Part shown: positions 22,390 through 35,530 of the stretch, one piece after another
How positions within the stretch are numbered: the first letter of the stretch is position 1
Layout: the number at the start of each line of letters is the position of its first letter
NCBI GenBank assembly: GCA_002633005.1
Contig: NMRA01000079.1
Location: forward strand, 852,558-916,557
DNA from: Phoronis australis
Lineage: Eukaryota > Phoronida > Phoronidae
Direction of reading: 5' to 3'
DNA length: 64,000 nt
Position numbers and translations under genes: made by a program
The notes under the pieces: generated by a model
Database searches by the model: none
What the model was told of the DNA's origin: nothing
What the model saw: only the letters and a program-made list of their open reading frames with translations

Positions 22390-25142
22390 CATACCTTTCC
22401 TGCTGATTACATGTCTGCGGATTGCAACATTCAAATATTTCTTTGAAAGATAACATCATTGTATTTTTCCATCGCAAAAGCTCTGTACATCAAAATATGT
22501 TGCAGTTGTCATTTTCACATTTACATTGTGTGTCATATACTATTAGTACTGCTTTATGCATCACTTACACATGTATGAACGCTATCGTACAATGGTTTTG
22601 CTTCTCTAGAGTTTCAGTTGTTTTCGATAATATTATATCGTGCTGTCCATAATATACACGCTGGGTCCACTCTTAAAGACGCAAGAAAGTCGTGCCATCT
22701 CACTCTGTACATTTAAACTCAGTCACAACTTGTTCACTACTCTAAGGATCTAATAGGTCGTTATAATGCCATTAAAGGGATATTATCGTTTCACTGACGA
22801 AAAAACGCACATTTGAGGCTACTGTATGATGGGATGACGTTTAGGGGTTATTAGCTGTGACCAGAGCTATAAAACAATCACACCTGTCACCGCGCTGTGC
22901 GGTAAGTTCTTGAAATGGATCACCAAACTGATGGTGTTCCCTGAACTGAACGAAAGAAATAACCACGTTGTGTTTTAATGAATCTGTGCGGTGGTCTGGC
23001 CATTTTATAAAGCTGCAAATCGACTAATCTAATTACCTGCACTACTCCAGTGTAGGCCCCGGCAGCATTCGTCCATGCAACCTCATGGAGTTCCAGTTCC
23101 ACAAAATCCATCTTTACGAAAGTTTTACGCGCACTATTGGGAATTAATCTCTTCCAGTGTTTGATTAGGCTGAGGTCATTAATTTATTTTAGCTTTTTAA
23201 AATAGGCTGGAATCGGTATTCTCCCTCTGATTATCGTTCGCAGAGACTGAGTTCACAGTCGCAGTTTCTTCTTCGCAGTGAGAAAAATGTTGCAAATGGT
23301 GTCCTTCATTCATAGACATTTCAAGACATTTGTCCTTTCCGTGAGACATAACAACACCACACCGCACAGCAGTGGGTAATTCCGGCATTACGAAAGCAGC
23401 TACTGTTATAAAAACGCTGTCCGTACGAGAAGGTTGAAACCTCCTGTCCGCATTACATGGGATCTGTAGGTGGCGCTGAACAACTGTTCACCAAAAGCCT
23501 GATCGCCGTCTGACGGATTATCGAACTTCAATAACGCGCGGCTATTTTGAAAGTCAGCCATTGAATCAAATCAATGTTAAGCTTGTGTGGGGAAATCTAT
23601 TGAAGCTAATAAAGTGGAAAAATAATCAGCAGTCAGTAACATGGAGTCCTTCGAATGCTGTCGCCAACTTCTAATTTCAGTGAATATTTCGCTGATTTTC
23701 AATAACCGTAACCCCAACTACATGTACTGTTCATGCTCGATCAGAAAAACATCGTGAAGGTTATATCTTTGGAGTTTCATGTTTTTTTATAAGTTAGATC
23801 TGACTTATGTTTGTCACTGTTATTGATTTGACAATTAAGATTCACCAACTCTAACAAAAGATTAGTGTTAAACACACGAGTGATGTAAAGAGTACCACTT
23901 TTCTGGGCTCTTGGATGGAAATGTAACAATCCCTATGCATGCATTAGCGCAAAATTAAAATGGCGTAACTGAGGCATTTTACTTAGTGATGAAAAACTGA
24001 TGTTTGCGTTTATACAGTGTAGGCCTATTTGTGTGAACGTATAGAACTTGTTTGAAAACGATACTAAGGCAGGGTAATGCTGACGGAAGCTTCATGAAAA
24101 CGCAAAGAGAAAGTTGCGGTTTGGAAATGAAAGTCGTTTCATAGCCCAGGTCCCAGACAGTTACAATAACAGCCCACCGCGACCTGCATGCGTTTGGGAA
24201 GGGCTACGCCAGCAGACGATTGCCAGTGAAAAACAAGCACTCGATAATAGGTCGCGAGAAAAATCTTGGGGTTTTCGGACATCCGCGTCCAGGACCACGG
24301 GGCTAGTCCGGCCGAGGCTTTGCCAACGAAATGAAACCGCACTCGCCCAGTAGCAAGAGTATTTTTACCACAGGCTTTTGGTTTCAGCGAGTGACTAGCA
24401 GGCAACTGCGAGAATTATCGATCGGCATGTAAATGTAATATATTGTCCTACGGGTTTCTAAGATTTTTAGCTCAAGAAGTCTTATTACGTCCCATTAACT
24501 AAGTGTTCTAAAAAGTCATTTGAGATCAGACGAGTCAGGTAAAATTGAATTTTATAGATTTGCATTTTTTACATTGACAGAATACCTGTAATACTTCACC
24601 GCGCCCTTAAGATACCCCGGCTTTGATGGCTGAGAGAGACGAGAGCATGCGGTTATATGGCAAATGATACTTGGGCGAATTGTTGTTTCTAGAACAGAAA
24701 TTTCAGATAACCCGATTACCGATTTTGGCCAAGGATTTACAGCCTAACTTAACTAAATTCGAGGCGACGATCTCACGAGCTATTTTGGTGCTATAGGAAC
24801 CCAGAAAGTTGGGGTGTGTAGTGTGAAACCATTGTAAACTCAAACGCGCGAAAAAATGGCGGACAATTTTTAACCCTCTAAATGTCACTTCCAGTGAAAG
24901 ATACTTTGTGTACTAGTAAATAAAACTAGGGGAAGCTGTTATTAACTGAAAGATATGGTTGGGATAAAATGACATGAAAAAGGTTGCCTTCTCACCGACG
25001 ACCACCTTGTTTTGTACACCTGGGCCACCGAGGAATAGGAAACACGTTTTTTTATCTGTGACCTTTATACCGGTATCTAGCAACAGACATACACGTACGA
25101 GACAACGTTGCCCTCGTTTTTTCGATTCGCCAATTTGTGAGC
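22390..25142. other. Intergenic region between SDR copies 1 and 2
   Basis: No confident gene. The minus strand at 23111-23037 could be an exon (MDFVELELHEVAWTNAAGAY up to CAG/GTAATT), and an open frame at 23388-23197 precedes it, but neither matches a known family. Confidence 0.35.
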
Positions 25143-25285
25143 ATGGATGAACCAACCGAGTACAACATACGCTTCAGGCAGCCGGATTTGGATTCTTCTC
25201 TGACCAAGTCGCGATTTTGCAACAAAGTCGTTATTGTGACAGGGGGCGCTTCTGGTATAGGGCGAGCCACAGTGGAGAGATTTTG
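25143..25285 (+). CDS. SDR copy 2, exon 1
   Basis: ATG start at MDEPTEYNIRF, open to a GTAAGT donor (phase 2). Contains the glycine-rich cofactor motif. It is the first ATG that aligns with copies 1, 3 and 4. Confidence 0.9.
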
Positions 25286-28200
25286 GTAAGTCGACAACAC
25301 GGGCTCAAACTCGATCCTACAATGTCTTTTAAGCCTTGTCTACTAAGTGTTGGACGAGTCCCAGTCGCAGGATGTTAATAAGCAGGTTGTTGCGCTCTTT
25401 GTTGCAACTATCACCTAACCTCAGTTTGGACCAGTTGCTGTGCAAAGCACACAGTGCAATGTTGGAATATGTCTAGCAAACAGAGTTCATCTATGTAGTG
25501 ATCTGCAGAAGAACATGGGCAAAGGTTGCGACTGCGACTGTAACATTATGTGGACCAGGTTCAAAGCTCCTCTGCCGAGTAAAGTGTCTTTGTCATGCAA
25601 GTGTACACGTACAGCCTATATGACAAATTTGAGAAGCCTGAAATCCTTTCCCACAAAAACGAAGCTCCTGTGTTAGTGAATGAGTAAATGAGGACCGTCT
25701 CCGCATTGATTACATTATAGTCTTCAAAATTAACCAGACAGACTTCGAGAAAGTTCTGCTATGGCCACACAATATCTTGCCAGAATTATATGTTCGTTGA
25801 GTTGGAATTTTGTCGCAATAACATCGTTTCATCAAACTTTTGTGACAGTTGGTGTATTTGCGCCTAGATGCCAGTTGTCTATTTGTTTAATGGATTTGCG
25901 CACTGAACTGGGATTTCGACAAGGTGAGTGAAGCAACACTTACGGAGATATAGTCGAAATTTAGCCACAAATGAAACGGATCCTTATTGAAAACAAATAA
26001 AAAATTTGTCGCGATTTTGTGAACCGTATCAACTTATGTTGAAGATTTCTTTTCGCGAACTGTAACTTTCATGTACCAAGTCAATAACGTATCACTCTCG
26101 CAGGTCTACCCATTTTTGTTTTCGATTGGGTTTTCATGGGCTTGAGGAGAATCATGAGTTGTAAGGTTACATCGTTTCACTGAACACTGAGAATAGTGCG
26201 AAACTATTAGCAACCACGGTACCAAGCTACATGTATTTAATCGATCTGACCCCTGAGAGAAGCTCGTCTAACGTCAAAGACCTAGTACTTGATGATTGGA
26301 CCAAGGAGTTAACTACAGTAGGGGTGTTCACTGGTGAGTTCGCTGTAATCGCTACTAGTGCCACCAAGTTGCGAATGAGCAATAGTCAAGTACAAAAAGC
26401 GGGAACAATTGGGGAAGGACACTTTTTGCAGCGCAATAATTTGCACAAATTCACCCACGAAAACACTAGAACTCTCATTTCTACGTGACCTAAGGGTGCA
26501 GAAAGGCAGGAAATATTTGTTATTAATAATACGATAAACCGTCGTTCATTTTGTGTGTCAAAATATCAAAACAGAAGTAAACCACCCGAACAATAGCAGG
26601 TACTGTATAATACTAGAAAAACATACCGATGGCCATACGTCAACATGGCCGGTGACAGCCACAGTCACAACCACGAGGCCTCAAATCTATTTATGAGTCA
26701 AGTTAGAGAACCTGTGGGTCTCGATGAAAAAATCGAAAATTTTAATGTGCCATTTGGCCCTAGTTAAGCAACACCAGCGCGTCAATGACAACGTCTAATC
26801 TCCAATGATTCCGGGCGCGGCACTAAAATTGTCTCTGGATCGACACTTGAAATAAAGTAGGAAAATACACAGGGATGGTACTGACAAGAAGTCATTAGGG
26901 ACATGCACAATACGAGGGCCCGAATTCACTTCAGCCTTGTTATCATTGGTCACAGGGGATCCAGCAACCACAGTTGTAACGATGGGAGGAGCTTTACACC
27001 CATGTGACGCCCCTTGCATTTTTCCTGTTTTTCACTCCTCACATGTATCCCATGGGAGGAGGTCAACACCCATTTGGCGCCTACCTGATTTTAATTTGTT
27101 TTGCAATTCTCCCATGTAGCCCCACCCCTTCCGCTGGCAACTGGAGGTGGGTACATCATGGAATTCACGAAAATTACATAGTCCGTGGAGGCATGAAATA
27201 AAATTAAGAACGGCAATTTTCTTTTTTATAAACTCAACTGTGGATCAAATGGTCTTTGACTGGAGCTTCAAGAGAACAAAATTTACATTTTCGTTCTCTT
27301 AAAGCTCCATTCAATTACATTTTATTGCATCTTACACTTTAACAATGACTAAAACACACATTTTCATTCTTATTTGATTATAAGTGAATGTAAACATACG
27401 CATTTTACCCATTTTTAATCACACGGTAATTTTATTGCACGTTGAACGTCATTTAAGTATGAATTAGTCAGTGATTACATGATTCAGACTCCTGCCGCTA
27501 ACATAGTTTTGCTTATTCGCCGCTTACAGCGCTAGTTTTTCGACTGACAACCATTCAGGCAGCGAATGAAAACATGGCGGGGTGGGACCTCCTATTGTAC
27601 TACACTCCCTGATTGGACCCAATAATTGCAAAAGTACATGCGAACCGCTGATGTCGCGTGCAATGGTTGATAATCCTCCAAGGGACGTTTGTAATCATGT
27701 GACTCAGTAACAGTTTCAGTGGTACATGAACACAACGTTATGAATCTGTTGTACATGCAGTAGGGAACGTTCCCCCGCATTTTGCTTTGTGGATCTGTAA
27801 AACTTCGCAACAACTTTGGTGGGCGTGGTCTTGCCGCGGAACAACTCCCTACAGGCACCAAGCCTTTGGACGTCTTGGAGTATATTTGCTTACGCGCCTT
27901 GATCATTTCAGCAATGACGGCGCGCATGTTGCCATATTCGATATCAATACACTATGGGGTAACCAGTTGGAAGAAGAACTCTTGTCGCTGGACAAGAAAG
28001 CGAAATTTTATACTGTTGACGTCAGCGACAATGGCCGTTGTGCTGAGGGAGTGCAAACTGTTGCAGACGACAATGGAGGCGTTGTGCATTTCCTGGTTAA
28101 CTGTTGCGCCTACTTTGGTGGTTTGCTAACGCGTGAGTAATTGAGACCGAGTCTCACGTATTCTCCAGCTAACTGGTGTTTTACAGACAGGAGTGAAGTC

Positions 28201-31200
28201 TACTTTCTGCTAATTGTGTTTAACTTACACGTTTCTTCACGATCCAACACTAAAGACACTTCAGTATGTTTGACTCACCCGGTGGGGAACTTTACGTTAT
28301 GGACATCGCATTGAAGTTTGTTCAGTTTGAAAATGATAACATCACAAAACGGAATTAAGAAAGATTTTACTTCAATTCTGGATGGATTTGAAACTGAATT
28401 CTTATCTAGTGGAGTATCTAGATTTTATCTGGCCGATATCTTATCATACTTCATTTGTAAAACTGGAAAGTGTCTTTGCGGTCATTCATATTTGCCCATG
28501 GTCTTTTACGTCCCGGGTTCTATGTATCCCAAAAGAAAATTATTTGAATGAAGGATTCCGCGTCTCACGGGTTTAAAGTTTTCCAAGATTCACGTGAGCT
28601 GGATCCATAGAGAATCCCCACCACATGTGACATATACCTGCACCTAAAGCAGCCGTGGGTGTGGAAGGTCGTTGTTACTTTTGAATAATTAGTGTGCCAG
28701 TAGTACAGTTGTATTTGAAATAGTTTGGAATATCTATACAGCACAATAGTTTTCAGCATAACCGGGAAAACGTTAAAATTCGGGACACAAAAGAGCTAAT
28801 GAATGTCTACTGGGTTCCTACTACAATCTGTTTGGACTATGGCTAAACGTCGCCAAAACCGCGACGGGTGTTGTCCCATTCAAGTTGCCGAAATTGCTAC
28901 ATCTAATTGCCCAGAAAAGCCCCTTGCAATGAGATATGCAATCAAGAAATGTTATCGTTTTTGCCGGGTTGGCGCTCGTGAAAATGGACGAATGGAACGT
29001 TGTCAGCGGCTTTATAAGTATAGAATGCAATCAAACCACACGTGTAGATCCTGATTAAAGTGACGAAAATAGTTAAATAGCTTGAAATGGAACTCAAAAC
29101 AGCCGAACACCCTATTGATGAATGAAATTCCCCGGTAGCTCAGTGTTCTGAGCGTTAGCATATTGTATATAAACTGGCGTTGTTTTCATTGAGTGGGGAA
29201 AGAATGGGAGTTGGCGATTTCTACGTGTAATAAAATCACACAATCACAACGTTTTTGTCCTACTAAGCTCTCGACGAAGCTGACAACTTCCAGAAATCGA
29301 TATCACCTACAGTAGCAATAAGCACAAAATTGCGTTCTTTGGCGGTAAAAACGATATTGTTCCTTTCATTTCAAGTAGCTTGATAAATCTAATATTAATT
29401 TCATATAGGCTTCTTCAATAGACTATTCATTTACATTTTGCAGCGTTTTCACTGACAAGCAGTGACACCTTACGGAAAACGTTAGAAGTCAACGTCGTTG
29501 GAGCATCAAATATGGCGAAAGCATGCCTTCCGTTTATGGAGAAAGGTTTGGCTATATTGTGTGGACGTACATCTTAAATGACGGGCCGTAAACTATGCGC
29601 TGCTTTCCTACAATGATTATTCTTTTGCGTTGATGAACTGCATTGCAGAATTGTTTTCTGTAGAATAAGTTATCTTGTTTTAGAACCAGTCTTGACATAA
29701 CATCAGTATCACTGCTGACAAAGAAACAAGCCCGAGTTTCGGAACGCTGGGAATAATTTATTACAACGTGTGGTAAACCAAAAAAAAAAAACAAACAAAA
29801 CTTTCACTTTCTTAGTCACCAGGAAACCACCTAAAGTTTATTGAACATCAGTGTGGTTGTATACGATTCATTAAAAAAACTCTTGCGTGTATTCACAAGT
29901 AGTCAATTTCAGCTTAACATTTAGTGACATTTTAAAGTATCGTGCTTGTCTAAGACGGATCAGTATCATATTTTCGGTATAACCTGGAACAGGCTTGCGC
30001 ACACAACGAGCCTTCGTTCTCTAGAATTGGAGAATTTATTGTCAGTGGCCCTAAACTCAAATGTCCCGTCGGCCATTTTTACGCATTTGTGGAACGAATA
30101 GCGAATTTTTTAATTATAAAAGACCTTACATGTATATTAACGTTAAAAATTATCACAAATATTTAAATATATTTTAAATATATGTAATGTATTCTACAGA
30201 TTGTTTTTATTTTCCTAATCAACTTCAGTCGTGTGGAGTCAGATTTTAGTTCCTGGGTGATGCGTCCCCTTATCCTCACAGGTACATGTACACTGTAGGA
30301 TTCACAGGTTGGGTTCCTGCTATCAAAAGTTTTTTCAGATTTGTAGATCTCATTGTAAGAAAAGGAGGCATTTAATTTCATTTTCACATCTCCATATGAT
30401 ATAATACTTAATGTTGACACAAAGTTGGGCAGATGGCTGCCGACCAGGCCAGGAGGGGGCACCAGACGGGGAACCCGCGTAAGTTATTGCGGGAGACAAG
30501 TGAACAATTCATGTGGCAAGCGACATTTGAAGGACCATTTCCCGCATAAAGATAATTCCGCTACCTTCGACGTTAGCAGTGGCTAACCGCGAAGTTAAGT
30601 GTCTCTGTTCCCACCAGCTTCGAAGTTATTCAGACAACTGATTCCGTTAGAGTTATCGCTGCTTGTCTGAGTATCAGGCTATCTGAACAATAAGTAAAAC
30701 TGGAACTCGTTTTGCGAACGTTCAGTGATTTTTGGAAACGTGAAAAATCCAGCAAATACATGGATGAATTGAAACGGAATGCTTATATTGCCGAAATAAT
30801 AAATGAAAGGGCAAAATATTAACCAGTCACACTCCGCTGTTGGCAAACACAATGGCTAAGTAACTTCGGAGACATCGAAGTTAAACTTTCCCATTTTAGT
30901 GAAGCGTCGACATTTCGCTATTAAATCTACGTATTTACCCCGGAGTACTCTCGCGCTGTAAACTTAGATCCAACACCAAAGTTAAGTGTTCCCATTGACA
31001 GAAACTTCGCCCTTACCGAATCTTTGAAACCAGGGCGGATGACCTTTGCCACAAAATTATTCACACTGCTTTCTCATAAATCGGACCAATATACTTTCTT
31101 TTCTTCCAGCTGGTTCCGACGCTGGCATCGTAAACGTCAGCAGCATTCGCGCCCATATTGCTGGGCCTGACCGGTCTTCGTATAGCTCGTCGAAGGCTGC

Positions 31201-34200
31201 CCTGAGTATGCTCACAAAATGTATGGCGCTTGATTTGTCATCGAAAGGAATACGTGTGAACGCTGTTAGTCCGGGCTTCGTCTTCACACCATCGAAGGTA
31301 AACATTTTCTTCTTTTTGGCGGAAGTTTCTCGCCAACACGAGTACAGTAGGGCATGTCTTGGGAATGTGTGCGCGGAGACTCTGCTTATGCGTGCAGAGG
31401 TGTATGTATCTGCTAGTCTTACGCTACAGTAGTTGAACAAATTTTTTCAAAAAATAGGCAAGTCTCTGCCAGACTACTTTAAGCATACATGTATATCAAA
31501 ATCTTGCCTGTTTTTTAACAGCTTGGTCGAAACCCCGTCGCAATCAAGCGGGCGTTTTGTCGAATTTTTCTCGGAATTCAAGTAGATTTAATTGCGCCTA
31601 GCTGCCGATTGCTTATTTGTAATGGACTTGCAAAGTTAGTTGTTGCGATTTTGACGAGATTTATTCAGTAGAGTACCGCTTTCTAGTAAAAAAGATATTA
31701 TGCGAGGTTTTGTGCACTGAAACGTCGTCGGCTTATGATGCTGTCTAGTTTAGTTTGAAAACTATTGTAAAAACGGCCGTGATTCGTGGTGTGGTGGAGC
31801 AAACAAATTTGAGATGAAAGGAGAATCTTTTTTAACATTTACCATTACCGCTAATCTGTCAACAGTATCGGGACCTCACCTTTAGGGTATAATGGCAAGA
31901 GAATACAGTGTGTAGCAGGCTTAAAGGAGAATGCAACCCGATTTAATTAGTCTTTTTTGCCGTCTTAATCGGTCCATATCCACATCGCCGCGCATACGGT
32001 CGACCTTACCTTGCCAAGAGGTGTCGCGTTAACCTGTGAGGAAGGTGAGAAACGACGCTAGCGACTTCAGTGGTTCATCTGCCGAATGCCGCTATGTTGC
32101 GGTGCATCGTTCCCGCTTGTCCGAACTATGCAGCTGGGAGGAAAGCGGGAATATCGTTTTTTCGACTTCCTCGAGAAACCGAAATGCTTGGGAAGTGGCT
32201 AATGGTAGTGAAGAATGAAAGGTACGCTGTAAATAGCAAGTATGAGGCCGTGAAACATCTCCGTGTCTGTGTCCTGCAGTCGTCGACAGTGCCTGACGAA
32301 TTCCGGCTTACCAAATAACTATCCAATCCACGCGCCTCTCTAGTGTTTCTTCATCACTGTATTCCTGTTCGAATTGATAATCTGTGAAACTTAACGATCC
32401 ACCTGCGAAGTCTTCAGTAGGGATCGACTGATGAGCTCTTCAAAATGAATTATTCTCACCCTAACCAATACTTATATAAAACTGAAACAAAATCTGCCTC
32501 ATTAGATGCAATTTGTAATGCCTTTGGAGTGTTCGTGAGTGCAAATGGTTTGAGAAGCCAGCAATGAATAAATCACTGCGTTACCGGCTTTAGGTGCACT
32601 AAATCTAATTGACGGGACACCGAGGCCGTGTGAGCTCATGCTAATTTAGTGTTTGCTGGCAGAAACTGTTGTGAAACAACTCAGTCGATTTCCACCCCAC
32701 GGCCTGGTGTTAGAGGAGTCTTTATTTACATTTACATTATTAAAATAATGATTGTCAATGTATAACTTTTCCCTTGAACGTGCTGTGGCCAAAGCGGAAC
32801 CTAAATTCGCGGCTACCGACGAGTAAGTAGATTTGCAGTTTCGTGGGTAATTCACCAAGATAATCACGTGTGCATTACTTTGGCTCACTAGTATAGTATT
32901 TTCTTGACTGGAAGTTCAGTTTCTTACTTTGGATGGTATATGTTCGTGATGTCTGATCAGTTTCCGAGCCACTGGCCGGGATAATGAGTCATCCGGCCGG
33001 CCGCGACGGGCCTGATCGGGCTCCAAGCCACTGGCCAAGATAATTAAGCGTTTTGTGTGTTTCATTGAACTCAAAAAATCACAAGTCTAAACAACACAGA
33101 TCTGGGTTCTCCTGTCTGTATCTCACGGAAAATACTTCGAATTCGTCTCCGAACAGACCCCAAACTCCTGATACGGAGCTTATTGGCATGCCTAACTTTG
33201 GAGGTTACGGTGTGTCCAAATTCCAATAAGTCCGTAACATCGAAATAAAATAACACGTTTTTATAAGAACTCGGTGTATTTTTAAGGGTTTTACATCGAA
33301 GTTTGATGATTTATTGGTGTTAAAGGATGAATTCAAGCGATAAGCTGACACCAGTAACCCGTGTTGTGAACTGCTGATCAGACTGCGTGTGAAACCAATT
33401 ACGTCATTGGATAATTTCAACCCACCCGTCTGCCGTCAGGTGTCAGATAACGCAACCGTACGTGCCGTTATGGAGTAGAACTAGTCGATCTAAATTGATA
33501 CAAATTAGGTTGTTTTTTGGGTGGCATGTTCCTATAAATAGCATTTAGTTATTGAGCTTAACAGCATGGGAAATGGCTACGCTTCTGTTGTGATGACAAA
33601 AGACACGTGAAACAGAAAGGGTGTACAAAATGACTTTATTATCAAATACTGTATAATTTAATTTGAATCTAGCTATGTAAAAGCTATTATTATCTTGAAG
33701 AGCAGAGAGGAGGTCCAAAGTGGTTCGGTTTTCAAACTATTTGCGTTTGACTGTATAAAACTTTTAACACCTTGCATTCAATTGTAAGTGCAGGGCTAGT
33801 TATACATTCAAAATAATCGTGTGGGTCTAGTACGCACTAAAGACAAGTAAGTGCGCATCAGCTTTTACGGAGACGCTCTGTCTTGATAAATTTTGGTCCT
33901 GGTGTGATTGTTGTTGGACCTCAGTTCTATCGCGACAGCGAAGTCAATGCATGTACACTTTACTGCGCTCACTAAATGCTGATGTTACAGAGAGTCAGCG
34001 ATTTTGCACTTAAATAATGCCACAATGCCCTTAAGGCATTTTTACGCTGACAGGATTTTCACGCAAGTCGACAAAAAAGCGCCCACTGCTCAACCAAGAG
34101 TAGCTAGCGAATTCTTGGGCACATCAAGGGCTTGATGGCGCAGTCACAGATTTATGGGCAAGTCGCTCTTTATGGGCGAGGTCGAATGTGTACCTTTGGA

Positions 34201-34816
34201 TAAGAGATAATTACGGTGGTAACCAACGCGCCTGTTTGGCGTATTAGTTTCGAAGTCAAAAAATCAAATAATAAGCGAGGCAAACGGAAATCTAACTTTT
34301 TTGAAATTGAAAAGTAAATGCTATCCGCTTTCAAAATTTTAAAATCGCTGCATAATACGATGAATTAACGTACGGTTCATTCATATGTTTTCTTAACTAG
34401 GGTGGCTACCGCACACCTATTCTGTGAATCGATCATGACGAGTTAGTCATGGTCTGGTTTAAGCTAGTTCAGCCGTTTGAGCAATACAACCTCAGAAATT
34501 TGTTGCCTCACGCCCAACCTGTTACACCTAAGGATAAAGGCCAGGGGTTCACCAAACTTGAAAGATTGAGGAATCGTGTGAAATGTTCGTTTACCTCTTT
34601 CAGTCTGTGCACAGTGATGAACCACGTGGTGGAGACTTCGAGACTAATACAGTTGGACGAAAATATCATATGAACGTGAAAGGATTCATTGAAGCGGCCG
34701 GAATCGCGTCTGTCATCACTTTTCTCTGCAGCAAAGACGCTACGTACATAGATGGCGCTGACCTTCCAGTCGACTGTGGATTTACAGCAATGGGACCCGG
34801 AGGTCAAGGGAAATAA
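25143..34816 (+). CDS. SDR family oxidoreductase, copy 2 (intact five-exon gene)
   Basis: Join of 25143-25285, 27912-28132, 29444-29545, 31110-31297 and 34604-34816, giving 867 nt and 288 aa with TAA. A classical SDR, normally a soluble NAD(P)-dependent oxidoreductase; the substrate is not predictable here. Residues in order: TGGASGIG at 33-40 (cofactor loop), Asp58 at the end of beta 2 (NAD type), NCCA at 111-114 in place of the usual NNAG, active-site Asn138, Ser167, Tyr180 and Lys184 (Ser-Tyr spacing 13). No signal peptide or membrane segment is visible. It is preceded by copy 1 and followed by copy 3 in the same orientation. AATAAA lies at 35165-35170. Intron 4 contains a Kolobok-like element. 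The exon structure is certain from three parallel copies; the reaction is not. Confidence 0.9.
27262..27308. repeat. 22-bp hairpin
   Basis: GGAGCTTCAAGAGAAC pairs with GTTCTCTTAAAGCTCC across a short AT loop with two or three mismatches. It is in intron 1 of SDR copy 2. Confidence 0.5.
27912..28132 (+). CDS. SDR copy 2, exon 2
   Basis: 221 nt from a TTTCAG acceptor to GTGAGT. Encodes NDGAHVAIFDIN through FLVNCCAYFGG with no stop. At the codon where copy 1 has TAG, this copy has CTG. Confidence 0.9.
29444..29545 (+). CDS. SDR copy 2, exon 3
   Basis: 102 nt from TTTGCAG to GTTTGG. Encodes TLRKTLEVNVVGASNMAKAC with active-site Asn138. Confidence 0.88.
31110..31297 (+). CDS. SDR copy 2, exon 4
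   Basis: 188 nt from TTCCAG to GTAAAC. Encodes IVNVSS (Ser167) and YSSSK (Tyr180, Lys184), then VNAVSPGFVFTP. Confidence 0.92.
31925..33533 (+). mobile_element. Kolobok-like THAP element A
   Basis: Preceded by TTAA and starting AGGAGAATGCAACCC; it ends GGGTGGCATGTTCCT followed by ATAA, a one-base-decayed TTAA duplication. Homologous end to end with 36584-38461. It carries a THAP-like frame near the left end and a tandem CGACGGGCCTGATCGGG / CCACTGGCC minisatellite at about 32950-33050. It lies in intron 4 of SDR copy 2. TTAA duplications and THAP domains are hallmarks of Kolobok transposons; the DDE catalytic part is absent. Confidence 0.7.
32094..32318 (+). pseudogene. THAP-domain remnant in element A
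   Basis: Open for 75 codons from MLRCIVPACPNYAAGRKAG. It keeps the first two Cys (C-x4-C), the Trp and the third Cys of a C2CH THAP zinc finger, but the final C-x2-H is lost: element B reads VCGRHF where this copy reads VCVLQS. A DNA-binding fold is therefore unlikely. Confidence 0.65.
34604..34816 (+). CDS. SDR copy 2, exon 5
   Basis: 213 nt after CTTTCAG, ending in TAA. Encodes the substrate loop, the EAAGIASVITFLCS helix and the C-terminal strand DGADLPVDCGFTAMGPGG. Confidence 0.92.
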   Translation, partial: SVHSDEPRGGDFETNTVGRKYHMNVKGFIEAAGIASVITFLCSKDATYIDGADLPVDCGFTAMGPGGQGK

Positions 34817-35164
34817 CAAATTTTCTTGAAACTATCCTATCCACTTCAGTTTAACGCACTCTTATGACTTTGTTGAAGACAACATGAGCCTCATTGTATA
34901 TAATTTTGCAAAATGATACAGCCGCGCCACCTTCCGTTCACAGGATAATGAGCCACCACTTGAATGTTGCGTTTAATAGTAATGAACGTGACGCAGTTGT
35001 TACATGTTTGAGGAATAATAAGTATGCGAAACAAACTCGTTAAATTTAATTGTCTTACACCCAGCCTTCATCACAGCATTGCAATCTTGTGAAGAGCTGC
35101 CATCTTGTTCTCTTTGGTCGTTTTAGGATAAAGTCAATCCGTGAATTTAAACCAGCTGAACATG

Positions 35165-35170
35165 AATAAA
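35165..35170 (+). promoter_or_regulatory. Candidate poly(A) signal of SDR copy 2
   Basis: AATAAA about 350 bases after the stop codon. The position is plausible but not proven. Confidence 0.45.
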
Positions 35171-35187
35171 AGCTTTTGCAAATTTAA

Positions 35188-35526
35188 GGGGTCATTAAAC
35201 GATTACAGCTGAGAATTGCAAATGGCAATTTTAAGATTGGTGTTGATGAAGTTATTAGCTTTTACTAGAGCTGTAGAACAACAAAATCTGTTGTGATTTT
35301 GATTGATTACAAATCTCCAATTTTCGGCGTTCACTGTCTGCCAGACAATCGCCAAATCAAGACAGGTGTCTGGACCAGACCAATCCGCTTAAATATTTTG
35401 CCATTCATCGATAAGTGGGACTGAACTGGGCCACCATAGTGTTTGGCTGTGACCGTGGAATTTCCAGGCTTATTTCTTGACTGAGACTGTTCTCATGGAA
35501 TTATTTTGATCCAAGATAATGCCCCT
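35188..35526. mobile_element. TTAA-flanked MITE
   Basis: Bounded by TTAA (35184-35187 and 35527-35530). The ends GGGGTCATTA and AATGCCCCT are near inverted repeats. About 340 bp with no coding capacity. It lies just downstream of SDR copy 2. Confidence 0.5.
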
Positions 35527-35530
35527 TTAA

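Noticed and set aside
25850-26180. Weak similarity to 31585-31760 in SDR copy 2 introns
   Set aside because: Only short scattered matches around TTTGCGCCTAG-like words; not enough to call a repeat by eye.
31057-31440. 127-codon minus-strand frame
   Set aside because: Antisense shadow of SDR exon 4; similar shadows lie opposite exon 4 of copies 1 and 3.
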